The translations under genes and the position numbers were made by a program. 64,000 nt of DNA from Fistularia commersonii (lineage: Eukaryota > Chordata > Actinopteri > Syngnathiformes > Fistulariidae). Positions 8,568 through 19,657 of the stretch are shown in pieces (the first letter of the stretch is position 1; each line of letters starts with the position of its first letter). The notes beneath the pieces are model-generated. The model was not told the origin of the DNA. It did not search any database and saw only the letters and a list, made by a program, of their open reading frames with translations. Location of the stretch: assembly GCA_037954325.1 (NCBI GenBank), contig JBBMNZ010000030.1:3805001-3869000 (forward strand). Reading direction: 5' to 3'.

Positions 8568-10080
8568 AAGGATGGGACTTCCTGGATAGAAAGTCAAGCG
8601 GCCGATGGGAAATGGAGTCCCAGAGATACAGGTGCGGCGATTGCACGGAAGGCCGTCAAGGAGAAACAGGTGTGACTGAAGCGACGCAGAGACGAAGGGA
8701 ACTCCGAACAGAACTGGAAACGGAGGCCGGACGCCGATATCGTAGGAATATTGGCGAAATCGACCGCCACGGTTGGATTCTTGTCAGCTCGCTGCTTTCC
8801 TGGGCTTTTTTTCGATAACCCTCCGAGCGACCGACCTCATGGACCCGGACCCGCACCCGAAGCCGAGGAGCACTCCGAGGTAAACAGTCCGCGTGGTTGC
8901 TTTTGTTAAATTCTGCTCGATGAAGAAAACACATCTTTTTCTTTCTGCCTCGGCTTCCGTGATTTCTGCTTGTTTCAGTGAACCGGGTCCGCTGGCAGAA
9001 TCTGGCAGGGATTTAAGCGGGTTCGTATCCGAGTCCAACAGTTTGTCATTTACCGACACGAGCTGCTGTCACAGGACTGTCGATTCTCAATTTTGGACTT
9101 TTCAGTTTGGATGTAATGGAGTTGAGTTGCTTATTGTGTCACTTCTGCGAGTTTCGTTCCAACGGTTTTTAACCCCGTGTTTCCTTTTGTTTTTTTGCTA
9201 TAAATTTTTGATTCTCATCGGTTCATTGTGCTTCCCCTGGAAACTGGTGAACCTCCTGCCTTTTTAGGTCCTCTTTTCGCCCATCTGCCAAATATCAGCC
9301 GTGCCCTAGATACAAAAAACACACACGGATCTGTCATCCGATCGTCAAACTGGTGAATTTTCGAGGCGGTCGACTTGGAAGGGGACGGTCCGATGAAGGT
9401 TTGTCACGTCCCAGTTTTGAGTTTGTCCTCACGGTTGGCTTCGCACCGAACTGCCGAACCCACGTCACTGCTTCCGGACACGTTGCTTCTCGACTCCTCC
9501 TTACGCAAGATAAGATGTTTTTTTTTTTTTAAGTATTCCTGGTAGTTTGCGAACGTCAAGATCATCTGTGGTGACGCGAATCCATTCGGGACCAACCGAT
9601 TCACTAATCCTTTCATATTTCAAAAGTAAACCGTCGACCTCCCTTTGAAAAAAAAAAATCCGAATTCAAATCGGAAATAAGATAATGCGTAAATCTGATG
9701 AGGCGACCGTAGCGCGTCGCTCTCCTGAGCCACCCTTTGAGTTCTTTTACACGCCTGTGGAATGCAATGCCCTTCAACGCGGCGTCGGCGGATTCGGGGC
9801 CGCGATTCTGTTCACTCTTCTGCATCATCACCTGCGGCGTGTGAATCCTGCCGCCGAGATACTCCTGCGCTCGCGTGATTTACGGGCCGGCGGTGTTTCG
9901 GTTGGGGACGGTTACGTGACCGAATCCCGTTCCAGGATTTGATTTATCTCCGTTTTTCCATCCTCGCCCGTAGTCGATCCCTCCTCCGAGCCCCCTCGGG
10001 AGCGGATTCGGCGTCCTCGCTCCGAAAACGCGCGAACGGCCGTGGCGGTTTTTAACCGGCGCACATATTTTTCCTCCAGG
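8568..10080. other. Unannotated, no gene seen
   Basis: Mixed-composition DNA with moderate CpG. The 124-codon frame at 8893-9267 has no recognisable domain. Homopolymers are minor (T run at 9519-9530, A run at 9650-9658). Confidence 0.6.
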
Positions 10081-10495
10081 AACCCAACTTTTCTCCAGGT
10101 TGTGTGTTTCTTTCCTCATCTGTCTCCTCCTCCTGTGTGTCTGCACAAACTTTTCCTCTCTCTTTACACCTCTCTTTCATCCTGCCATCCTCGCCTTCCG
10201 CCTCTGTTCCTCTGCGTCACTCCCTCTATACTGATCTATGATGCAATGAAACAAAACAAGACTTCTCCTCCTCTCTCCACCCACCCCTCCTTCCCAACCT
10301 GTCTCCCCTTTCTTCTTTCTTCACCTACGTCATATCCTTTCATTTGCTTTTTATTCCCTTTTCTCTCCCTCACCTTCCCGTCTACTTTACCTCCCCTCCT
10401 TCCTTCCATTTTCTTTTCCGCCCTTACATCTCCTCTTCTGGCTCCTCCTTTTCCCTCTCCAGAGTTCTCTGCTTTCCGTCTGTTTCATTAACAAG
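10080..10495 (+). repeat. Pyrimidine-rich tract
   Basis: C/T-dominated + strand; a 149-codon frame across it is compositional. A CA array follows at 10549. Confidence 0.72.
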
Positions 10496-10548
10496 ATTTA
10501 TCTTCTCTAATAATTACACTGTGCACGCACACACTCTGGATGAGAGCG

Positions 10549-10582
10549 CACACACACACACACACACTCACACACACACACA
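10549..10582. repeat. (CA)n microsatellite
   Basis: A CA array with one TCA interruption near 10569. Confidence 0.93.
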
Positions 10583-10715
10583 TTCAGGATGTCAGTCACG
10601 CCGCTGAGCTCTGCAGTGCCGCTTTTCCACCAGTCAGGGTCACTGTGGCACTGGAAAGGAAGAACGGTGGAGGTTGGGGGGCCGAACAGAACAAAGCGGG
10701 ACAGAACATGAAGAT

Positions 10716-10717
<2 letters not shown>

Positions 10718-10748
<31 letters not shown>
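10718..10748. repeat. (GT)n microsatellite
   Basis: About fifteen GT units, opposite in sense to the CA array 140 bp upstream. Confidence 0.95.
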
Positions 10749-10749
<1 letters not shown>

Positions 10750-10940
10750 CTACCTGTGTATGTTTCCATGACACTGTTGAGACTGCAGCCTGGCACCGCC
10801 GCGGCACCTTGACGCGTCCACGTTGACATCATTTGAACTGAAAGCAAACCGCATTGAATGGTAACTTTATTTTCCAATTCATTTACGTTTGAATCAACGC
10901 TCTCATACTGGCTTCATGCCCCGCTGAAGGTCATACGTAT

Positions 10941-10982
10941 GTGTGTGTGTGTGTGTTTGAGATTTAAAAAAAAAAAAAAAAA
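10941..10982. repeat. (GT)n followed by a poly-A run
   Basis: A short GT array (10941-10957) and, eight bases on, an A run (10966-10982). Confidence 0.9.
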
Positions 10983-12380
10983 GACACCAAGGTCTCTTTC
11001 TTGTTGCATGGAAGTACTTTTTAATTCACAAAGTCTTTACGCTTGTAAATATTAACTCTGCGAGATGAGCCGGATGACTTTAACGGAGGTGCTTTTCAAA
11101 CATGTTCTCCCGAAGTGCCCCCAGATCTCTTGATATCATAATCCTGTGGGTGCAGCGGAGCCACGGCTGCAGACGGAGCCTGATTGACGCCCGCTCGCCG
11201 TCTGACATCCATGGAGAGACATTGATGGCGCGATTTGGCGTTTTTCGGAACCGACGGAGAGACTCGCTGGGGGTCTTATTCCGAGCGCCGTTTTCCAAAA
11301 ATGAAAAGTTTGAAACGCAGCAGGATGATTTTGGGGGAAGCAAAGAGAATTCCAGAGGCCCTTTATCAGCATCAAACAATGGGTTTTTATGTCATGACAG
11401 CAAATAAATGTTTTTAATTTCATTTTTACTTTAACGTTTCAAGATGCAGCCTTGCGTTTTACTCGTATTCAAAGCGATTAAATGGCAATTTTTTTGTGAC
11501 AAATGATTAATGATAACATATTTAAAGATGTTTATTAGACGATGAAAAACAGCGGTATGTGGAGGGGAAAGTCAAGTCACAATATAAGTATAAATGTTAT
11601 ATATCATGTGTGACGAGCAATTCAGATAATGAATAAATGAATGAATGTTTAATAACAGCAGCGAGTTGAAAGTGTGAGCAGATTAGCCAACTGCAGTTTC
11701 ATCACAATACATTTCCAATGATTTATGGTTATTTAGTGCATTTAGACAAACCCAGAAATTGCAGAGACCAACAGGATTATTGTGTTTTTTTTAAAATAAA
11801 GCCCAAGGAGGTCCTTTTTTCATCCAGAGGGTTCCATCAAATCCTCCCATCCCGCACCCACCCAACATCCCGTCCTATTTTACGGGTGATAATCTTTTCA
11901 AACAGAGTTCCACCGCCGTCGACACGTGAAAACAAATCACTCTGATATTCTATTCATTTCAAGACGATGAGACGGAGATGGAAACGTCAATAAATTACCG
12001 TTTCGGTTTATCGATCGATGAACCCTTTCTCTCGTTAGATGACGTTTTCCAGTATTACGATGTCCGTTTTCCCACCCGTTACCTCCTGCCCTTGGAAACG
12101 GCAGTTGATGAAAAACAATCCCGCCGCAAAGTCCGCTTAATGGTCGCGTCGGAGTTTTTTACGCAGTTTTTTCCCCCTCGGCGTACGAGGCCCTCCGGGA
12201 GACGGGAAAATTGAAGCTTAAAGTTCACCAGCTCTGCGATAATTAGGCAAACTAAAATGTGTAATCCAATTTAAAAATCTGGGAAAGCGGGGTAAAAAAA
12301 AAAAAAAATGAACGTTGCGGTGAGATTGTTTGTGACCGAACATTCAGAATACAGAAAGCAACTGTGTTCGTTCCAAGCAG

Positions 12381-12383
<3 letters not shown>
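10983..12383. other. Unannotated, no gene seen
   Basis: AT-leaning DNA. ATGAATAAATGAATGAATG near 11627-11646 resembles a SINE or LINE tail, but no body can be traced upstream. Open frames of about 100 codons on both strands at 11080-11423 overlap each other and match no family I know. Confidence 0.55.

Positions 12384-12411
<28 letters not shown>
12384..12411 (+). repeat. Poly-T run of 28
   Basis: An uninterrupted 28-base T homopolymer. No SINE or LINE body lies next to it that would make it an insertion tail. Confidence 0.95.
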
Positions 12412-12570
12412 GAAAGCCATCAATTCCTTGCACTTCAGTTTTCCTCCTTGTTTTTGAAAACCCTATGACAGACACGACATCCAAAAAAAATAAAACGATA
12501 TTTCTCTATTTGGAAGCGATTCACCTCCAACCAGGCTTTGCGTTCTCCCTCCCGTGAGGATGGAGCTGCA

Positions 12571-12605
<35 letters not shown>

Positions 12606-13044
12606 CAAAGGCTAGTGGACATGGTGGTGGATGTTCCTGGTGTTTGCACAGTTTTGGTCACCGAGTACGCCATGTTGTGCATAAGCAGCGATAATGGAAG
12701 GATCCACAGAGTGAATGTTCCAATGTGGCGACCACGTGTGTGTGTGTGAGTGTGTGTCTGTGTGTGAGTGTGTGTGTGTGCCGTTGGTAGTCAAGTGTAT
12801 TATTGTCACTTCAGGCTTTCCAAGCAACCCCCCCCACCCACACACACACACACACTTGTGCACAGGTGTCCACTCTTGTTACTAGAGCACAGCAAGGAGG
12901 GTGTGTGTGTGTGTGTGTGTGTATGTGTGTGTGGTTGTGGACAAACTGAGGTGTGTGTCGGTTGATAAAGTTTATCAGCTCAGGGCATGTTGCCGTCAAC
13001 AACCAGTGTTGTGAAGAGAAAAGGCCACAGACAAAGTGTGTGTG

Positions 13045-13086
<42 letters not shown>

Positions 13087-13135
13087 TTCAGAGTCTTAAG
13101 GCACTCCTGCTGATGACCCTCTGTTCTTCACAGGG

Positions 13136-13167
<32 letters not shown>

Positions 13168-13505
13168 TGCCGTCCATTCACGATCATTAAATCGCAAGTT
13201 CATTTGCATGACAGAATATTTGGTTATTGAGAATTTGATATTGTTATGATAAGATAAATGTGTTAGATTAAAACACACACACACACACACACCTGTAGTT
13301 TGAGAGTTGTCACTGACACACTGCATTGTGAAGTCTGAAAGATTAACCATCACAACTAATCCTCTAATCCAGACTGAGCCTAAATCCAAGTCTAACTGTA
13401 ATCCTAAAATCAAATCTGAACCCTTTGAGTTCCCCTTAAAAGGTGTCCCAGAAATACTTTGCCCCCGCAGATTTAGCCGTACACACACACACACACACAC
13501 ACACG
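12571..13505. repeat. Cluster of alternating CA and GT arrays
   Basis: Within 935 bp: CA (12571-12602), GT interrupted by GAGT and TCTG (12738-12780), CA (12839-12856), GT (12901-12932), GT (13037-13085), CA (13136-13161), CA (13273-13292) and CA (13482-13504). Because the arrays occur in both senses they are mutually complementary and could fold into long hairpins. The spacers are unrelated to one another. Confidence 0.92.
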
Positions 13506-14524
13506 CAGAAGACCTGAATCCACGATGAAGAGGAAAAGCTATCAGCATATTTATAAGATGGTATTTCAAACACGCCGCCGACTGCAGAGCCTCAAAACCC
13601 CAAAACCCAGCTGAGCAAGTGGCACAACAACAGGATAAACAATTGCTTTTTTTTTTTTTTTTTTAGGGAGGGGAGGATCTCTCAGAATGTCATCGCGCAC
13701 TTCAAATCCCCCGCTTCAGACCGTAAACACCGTCTCCGAATGTCCCGTCTAAAAACTCGAACGTTAACGGCAGACTCTCAAAACTACGCTCTTCATCCGA
13801 GCAAAACATTGTTTTCTTCTCTTGCGTTGTCTTGACAACAGCGAGCGTGTGTGTGTGTGTGTGATGTCACACAGTGTTGATACGTTATCGGCGGATATAA
13901 TGTCGATTTTGATTTCGCCGTCTGCCGCAGGCGTGAACGGATGTGACGGTGTTTCCGCTAAATCAAACTTGGAACTTTTTAATTTCCAAACAAACTAGTT
14001 ACCGGGTCCGTCTGACTCAGCCGCTCGATCTGGAAAGCCAACTTTTTGGCCAGACTGTTTGAAAATCTGTCCGAAACGGCGCCAGAAGGGCCCCGGCGCC
14101 CCCCTTTCAACTCCGACTGAAGGGCCCCCGGGCCGCGGAAGGCGCTTGGCCTTCACGCGCCGCAGCTGCTCGTCGGCCGGGCGAAGGGGACGGCTTCCCG
14201 CCGAGCCTCCGTGAAGCTGAGATTCTGCACCCGTGCTGGGAACGAGGACATCTCTTGGCGGGCGGCCCGGTTTGAACGGCTGCTGACCGGAGGGGGGAGA
14301 ACGAGTTGCGGTGTGAATCCGTTCGCAGACGACGAAACCTTGAGTTTATAGGTTTCTCGTTTCTGTTGTTTTTTTTTTTTTTTTTTTTTTTTACCCCAAA
14401 ACACCAGAGCTGTCGGGCTGATTTTTGATTCAGGACAGAGGCGTGTGTGTCGTTGCTATGCAGTATGTGTGTGTGTGTACGTTTGTGTATGTGTTTGTCA
14501 AAAAAAAAAAAAAAATCTCACTAA
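13506..14524. other. Unannotated; GC-rich block and T runs
   Basis: T runs occur at 13647-13664 and 14371-14392 and a GT run at 13847-13862. A GC-rich CpG-containing block at 14075-14290 has no coding evidence. An A run lies at 14501-14515. Confidence 0.6.
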
Positions 14525-14652
14525 CCCAAGCTTACTGTTCTGTATATTTCCTGTGCATCTTGTATTTGCAAGTGTTATTTGCAGTCCCTATGTCCTCTAT
14601 TGTAAGTCGCTTTGGATAAAAGCGTCTGCCAAATGCAATGTAATGTAATGTT
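14525..14652 (+). mobile_element. Teleost LINE/SINE 3-prime tail
   Basis: It contains TGTAAGTCGCTTTGGATAAA then AGCGTCTGCCAAATG and a terminal (AATGT)n-type repeat to 14652. This 3-prime end is a hallmark shared by teleost LINEs and the SINEs that borrow their tails. The 5-prime boundary is unclear; only the last hundred bases or so are recognisable. Confidence 0.75.
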
Positions 14653-14727
14653 GCCACAGCCGGTGAATTTTTAGACGCTTCTTGTAAACAAGAGATCGGG
14701 TTTTTGTCACATGGAAATGTATTTATC

Positions 14728-14890
14728 AACCATTCGTATGTCTTGGATGTTCAGGGTCTCCGGTGACCTTCCTGCATGTTTTTGGACTGTGGGAGGAAAT
14801 TGGAGCACCTTGAAGACTTCCCGCCCGCACACAGAAAGGCCCTTTAAATCGAACCGATGACTTTCTTGCTGTGAGGCCGAAGCGCTAAAG
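14728..14890 (-). mobile_element. SINE fragment
   Basis: On the + strand the body shows TGCATGTTTTTGGACTGTGGGAGG-type sequence (14777-14801), then CACAGAAAGGCCCTTTAAAT (14830-14849), then CTTGCTGTGAGGCCGAAGCG. The tRNA-like head is therefore at the right and the element lies on the minus strand. Box B is eroded. Confidence 0.72.
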
Positions 14891-16429
14891 TTCAATTTAG
14901 ATTTTTTTTTTCCTCTTATATTTCTATTTTTATCATGTATGACACAAGGATGGTTTTGTCTACGATCACTCCTCAGGTCCACTTATTTATTCAGGGACCG
15001 AAGGGACTATTGAATTACCACAAATCCAAAAAAAAAAAAGCCCCGGTTACATCTCCAATCAATATTAATATATTGACATAATAAGAGGGGTAAAAAAAAA
15101 AATCCCGTAAAAAGTACCTGGTCTCAGGGTTCGCCTTTTTTGGATGACCTTGAATTCTTCGAGGGGCGGAGGAGTCACCGCAAGTTCCAGTTGTAGCATT
15201 TCTGCATCCGAAAGCCGATTATTTCATTGACAAAATCACCCAAAAATACGGTGGTGACGCTGCTGGCGTTCTTTCGCCGATGATGTGATCGTCTCGGCGG
15301 TTCTAATTAAAGCGTGCGAGGACACTAATCCCGGCCTCGCAGCTGAAATATACATCATTCCGTTGGAGGCGGCTGCTGCCGCTTCTGTTGTTCAGAACCG
15401 ACAGCGCCGTTCAATCAATCGGTTTAATTAAACTCCCCCACCAGATCCATCCCAGATAGCCCGGCAACCTGCCGCCGTCATGCAAATGAGCGGCGTGAAG
15501 GTTAAGCTCTCGTCCTGTCGTGACCCGACGGGCGAGGAGAAACTCAAATATCCACCCAGACGGAAGGAGGAAGCTTTTGTTTTGGTACCAACTAATAGAA
15601 AGAATTGCTCAAACAAGTATCGCACGGATCCTCGCTGACCGCTAAGCATCTTTCCTTCAGAATTGTATTCCAAACGGTGCGGGAACGATTATACCGCGCC
15701 GAACTTTAAAAATAATTTTTCAAGGGCACGCGGGGTTCGCGGCGAAACAAGAGCAGCAACTGGCGTGAAACGGTGGCGACAGTGATTAAACTCACGGCTC
15801 CTCCGTCTTAATCGGAGCTGGCCATCGCACTTGGACGCCTTCCACTGGAGACTGCTTTTTTTTGTTTTTTTTAATCCGCTATTTCTTGCCTGTGAAGGGC
15901 AAATCGATCTTAAATTACATTTGCGAGGTATGAAGTGAAACCGAAAACCCAATTCTTAAGCACGGAATGCGATTGTCCTCCGTGGTTATCGTCGTAATAA
16001 TCTGTAATATTGCGATGCTATCCGGCCGCATCGATTCATCTTTCCAATGCTGTTTAAACGTCGGTGTGCGAAACAAACCCACTAATGAAGACGTTGTTTG
16101 TTTTCCACGTCGCTTTTATAATCGCCATCTGGTTCAGCTGGATCAGCCTTGTATTATTGATTCATAAAAGGTGGGAAAAAAAAAGGCGACTCCTCATTTC
16201 CATCAAAAGGAAGCCATTAGTGTTTCAGCTTTGAATTTTTTCATAGTTTAAAAACACCCAATTCTGCACAAACCCCGCCCACTTCATTTTTTGGACCAAT
16301 CAGAACAGTTCTTGCTCCTGGTCTTTGCTTTTGCTTTAAGTGAAATGTTTATTTGTGACACGTGTGTTTATGTCTGTGCAGATTCCGACATCATTGGGGT
16401 TTGAAAAAAAAAAAAATTTTTTGCATATA
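14891..16429. other. Unannotated; possible non-coding conserved block
   Basis: No gene recognised. The part at 15294-15500 contains CTAATTAAAG, GGTTTAATTAAACT and an ATGCAAAT octamer (15480-15487), motifs that homeodomain and POU factors bind; this is suggestive only. A runs lie at 15029-15039 and 15092-15101. Confidence 0.5.
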
Positions 16430-17150
16430 GTTAACAAACATGTTATTGTGGTGCCATTTTTAAAGGGATCATGTGATTTGATTCCCTCCTCTTTTGTGCC
16501 TCTTGTTAGATATCGTCACCCTCTTAAAATAATCGCCTTAGTATTTTTTTTACATTAATGTTTTTTTTGCCCTAAATCATCTCATGATGTTGATCTCTGG
16601 CAAAATTGCCTAAATCCTCAGTTAAACAGATTGTGCCATTTTACCCCTTTAGTAGAAATTGCCTATGTCAAGAGTGTGTCAAATGGTTCAGTTTTTTGTG
16701 TTTCCTGAAAAATCTGAAAAAATGACTTCGTCGATTATTTTAAGAGGGTGACGATATATAATGTCATTGACATTTTACATTACATTTTACATTTTCAAGA
16801 CCAGACCAGAGATACTTTTTCACATATGTACAGATAAGATAAACTTTATTGATCCCCATAGGGGAAATGCCTTTGTCACAGCAGCGTTACAGTTATAATG
16901 TCAAAAAAGTAAAAAAGTAAAATAAATATGAAATATAAATAGAGAGACAGATGATAACAAGGCGTCCGCGAATAAATAGGCAGCGGCAACAACAACTACA
17001 GCAACAAAGTCGGGGATAAGAATGGAAAACATACAGGGTGAGAAATACACAACCAGAGCAAAACAACACTATAAATTGCGACCATAACAATGAATAAGGA
17101 GGAAGAATTAGACAAACAGAGCAAACAAAACAGACAAGAAACAGACATAC
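16430..17150. repeat. Dispersed repeat family B, copy 2
   Basis: It aligns with copy 1 (6845-7672) outside inserted blocks. The single GATCATGTGATTTGATT at 16467-16483 is the LINE-free version of the copy 1 insertion site. From 16836 it contains AAGATAAACTTTATTGATCC followed by CCATAGGGGAAAT, the reverse complement of a common teleost LINE 3-prime end. The segment from 16836 to about 17100 is shared with 62068-62300, but not all of it with copy 1. Confidence 0.75.
16514..16753. mobile_element. MITE, 240 bp, 22-bp perfect terminal inverted repeats
   Basis: The left end (16514-16535) begins CGTCACCCTCTTAAAATAAT. The right end (16732-16753) is its exact reverse complement. Flanking ATAT on both sides could be a TA or ATAT target duplication; local AT repetition prevents a choice. 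Copy 1 of family B has the uninterrupted TAGATATATCATT at the corresponding place (about 7466-7479), which supports insertion. There is no coding capacity. The superfamily is uncertain; a Tc1/mariner-type TA target is one possibility. Confidence 0.82.
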
Positions 17151-19522
17151 CTCTAAACAAGGTTTAATATCAAATTCCTCATTTAATTCTCGTGCGGTTA
17201 GTGTTCTCAGCGTGTATATCAAGAGCCGTTCCCGTTTGAAAAGGATGGATCTAACATCCGATTCCAACATCAACCTTTAAAGAAATGAAACAAAAAATGC
17301 AAAAAGCTAAAAATATTTTTGCGCCTTTTTGCCTTGACCATCATGCAGATCCCCGCATTCATCCAATGGAATCGACACGCACGTCGCCACACTAAGGAAA
17401 GTTCATTTCATGGAAACGCAGTCGGCGGATCACAAGCTGAGGACAGCTAGCGCGGCGTATGTTTTTCCAGAGTTAGCATCGGTGACCGCTAACCGGTGGC
17501 TGTCACTTCTGTTTAACCTCACCGGTAGTAACTGTCCCGTTCGGTAAGCCTCCTAACCCGCGTCCTCCGTGTCCACAAACAAACAAACATCCGAAAATGA
17601 ATTCGCATTTCCGAGCTCTCTTTATTTTTCCACGTGGTGTGCATTTTTAAATATTTGGTTTACGTCTTTTTCCCGTCAGTAACCCTTCTGCCGGCTTCGG
17701 TGTCAATTTGCATCCGTTTCCGAAACATCCGGCTCCTAAATCCAGCCCGGGGTGGGGCGGTGTCGGGACGGGGGGGCCCGTGCGGGGACACGTGCACGGG
17801 GCGACGGCTGTTTTTGTAACCTTGAGCGGCAGCTGGACTCGAACCTGCCGGGCCCCGCCTCCGCCAAAAGCGATGCGGCCAACGGGTCTCCTTGGAGGAA
17901 TCACTGGCGGCCATGGTAACGGCTTGGCATCCGTAGCGTTCGCTCTTCTCTGATCTTGAAGTTTGAGCGAGTGAAGTTTAGGATACGCTGCTGCCCCTCT
18001 TCAAAGGATATGGCGTGCTGGGTCCACGCCGTTTTAGGTCAGACGTCCTGACCGAGGTGACGCAACGGTTTGAAAACCGCACCAGTGGTAGTGTTTTTTT
18101 TTTAATTTTTTTTCGTATTTTTTTTTTTTTAAACGTTATAATTTTGAAAAAAAAATTGAAATAATAATTTCAAGGCACCCCTTAAAGGCAGCACCCGCAC
18201 CACATAAAGAAAACCCTATCATATATCAATAACAGCCCTGACTATTGGCATGATCTGCACAGATTGAAAAGGCACGGAGGAAAGTTTTCACCCTGTTCGG
18301 GGTTAAAAATACTCACTTTGGTCAAGGTCACGCATGTGCCTCTCCCACTGCAGCGGGGAAATAACTTTGAGCGACGCAGCCCGGCCCAATGTATACTTGG
18401 TTGTGATTAAAATGACCAGATCCGTTTACTATAACAGATGCAGTTGGGAGCACGGCGGAATACAAGCGGTCCGAGTTTGTCCTGCTCGCAGCCGGCGTAT
18501 AATTACGTTCATTTCGAAGGTACTTTTTTACCTTTTGAGCGACCGTTCATCCCGTTTCATGCTCCGTAATTTGCATGAATGTCGAGCTCCCGCTCCGAGC
18601 TCCGTCGTTGACTGACCGACCGACTGCTACGATCCTGCAGACGGTGTTTGACTCACGAGGGTTCTTTCTTGCTGCACAACCTCCCGTCACCGGGGTACAT
18701 TTCTTTCCCCTTACAATTTTTTTTTCTGAATCATGATACAATTATCTCTATCTCAGGATAGCAAAGATTTTTTTTGCTGAGCGATGGCTAAATGCTAACT
18801 CAGAAGGATGGAAAGCATAATGAAAACACAAAATAGCCGTAGATAATGCTATTAAAATGGTTATTCTAAGAATGGCTGAAATAATTATTTCAGCTTATCC
18901 TGTACGCGGGAACTTATAATAATTTTTTAACAAAGCTTTGCGCTGCCTGGAATTCGTCAAACTTTTGTTTTACTACTCGGATGTATAAAGACCAGATTAG
19001 AAACTGGGGTGTTTTGAAAAAATGAATAAAATATAATGGGCCGGAGTGTGGGGTCTCTCGCAGGAGAGAGTACGGTGGCCGGCAGCCACAGATCCATCTG
19101 AGGGCCCTTGACTTTCCCCCGGCTGACGGGGCTCAGGGCTGCGTAGCCGAGCAACAATAATGTCACTTTGACCAAAAAAAAAAAAAAAAAAGAGGCTGAT
19201 TAAATGTCGCGGTGATGGATCACCCATCCCGAGCAAGTTTGGAGTATCTGCGGCTTCATCTGCCAAGCGCTCCACATCCGAAGGCCGTGTTTTTTTTGTT
19301 TTTTTTTTTGTCGCCGCCCGAAAGACAAAATCAGTCATTAGTAAAATGAGCACACACTCTCTCCTCGGATAGTTGAGGTGGACTTGAATCTGGTTCCAGA
19401 TGATTATCACTGGGTGATCATTCCTGCGCGTCCACCGCGTTGGCGTTTCTCAGCTGATCTTCTTGTTTGCACTAGATGGCACTGTTGCCATGTTCCACCC
19501 CAAGTCAGTCAGACGCTGGCGT

Positions 19523-19523
<1 letters not shown>
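17151..19523. other. Unannotated, no gene seen
   Basis: A GC-rich CpG block at 17680-17930 carries overlapping open frames on both strands (80-85 codons) with no recognised domain. T- and A-rich low-complexity DNA lies at 18092-18165. Short homopolymers occur at 19173-19190 and 19288-19309. Confidence 0.55.
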
Positions 19524-19559
<36 letters not shown>

Positions 19560-19621
19560 CAGAGATTGGCAAACTCGACGCAATATGAGGCTCGAGAGAT
19601 GTCGATCTATCTCTTTTTTTT

Positions 19622-19652
<31 letters not shown>
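19524..19652. repeat. Paired (CA)n microsatellites
   Basis: CA arrays at 19524-19556 and 19623-19652 are separated by 66 bp of unique sequence. Both have the same sense. Confidence 0.95.
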
Positions 19653-19657
<5 letters not shown>

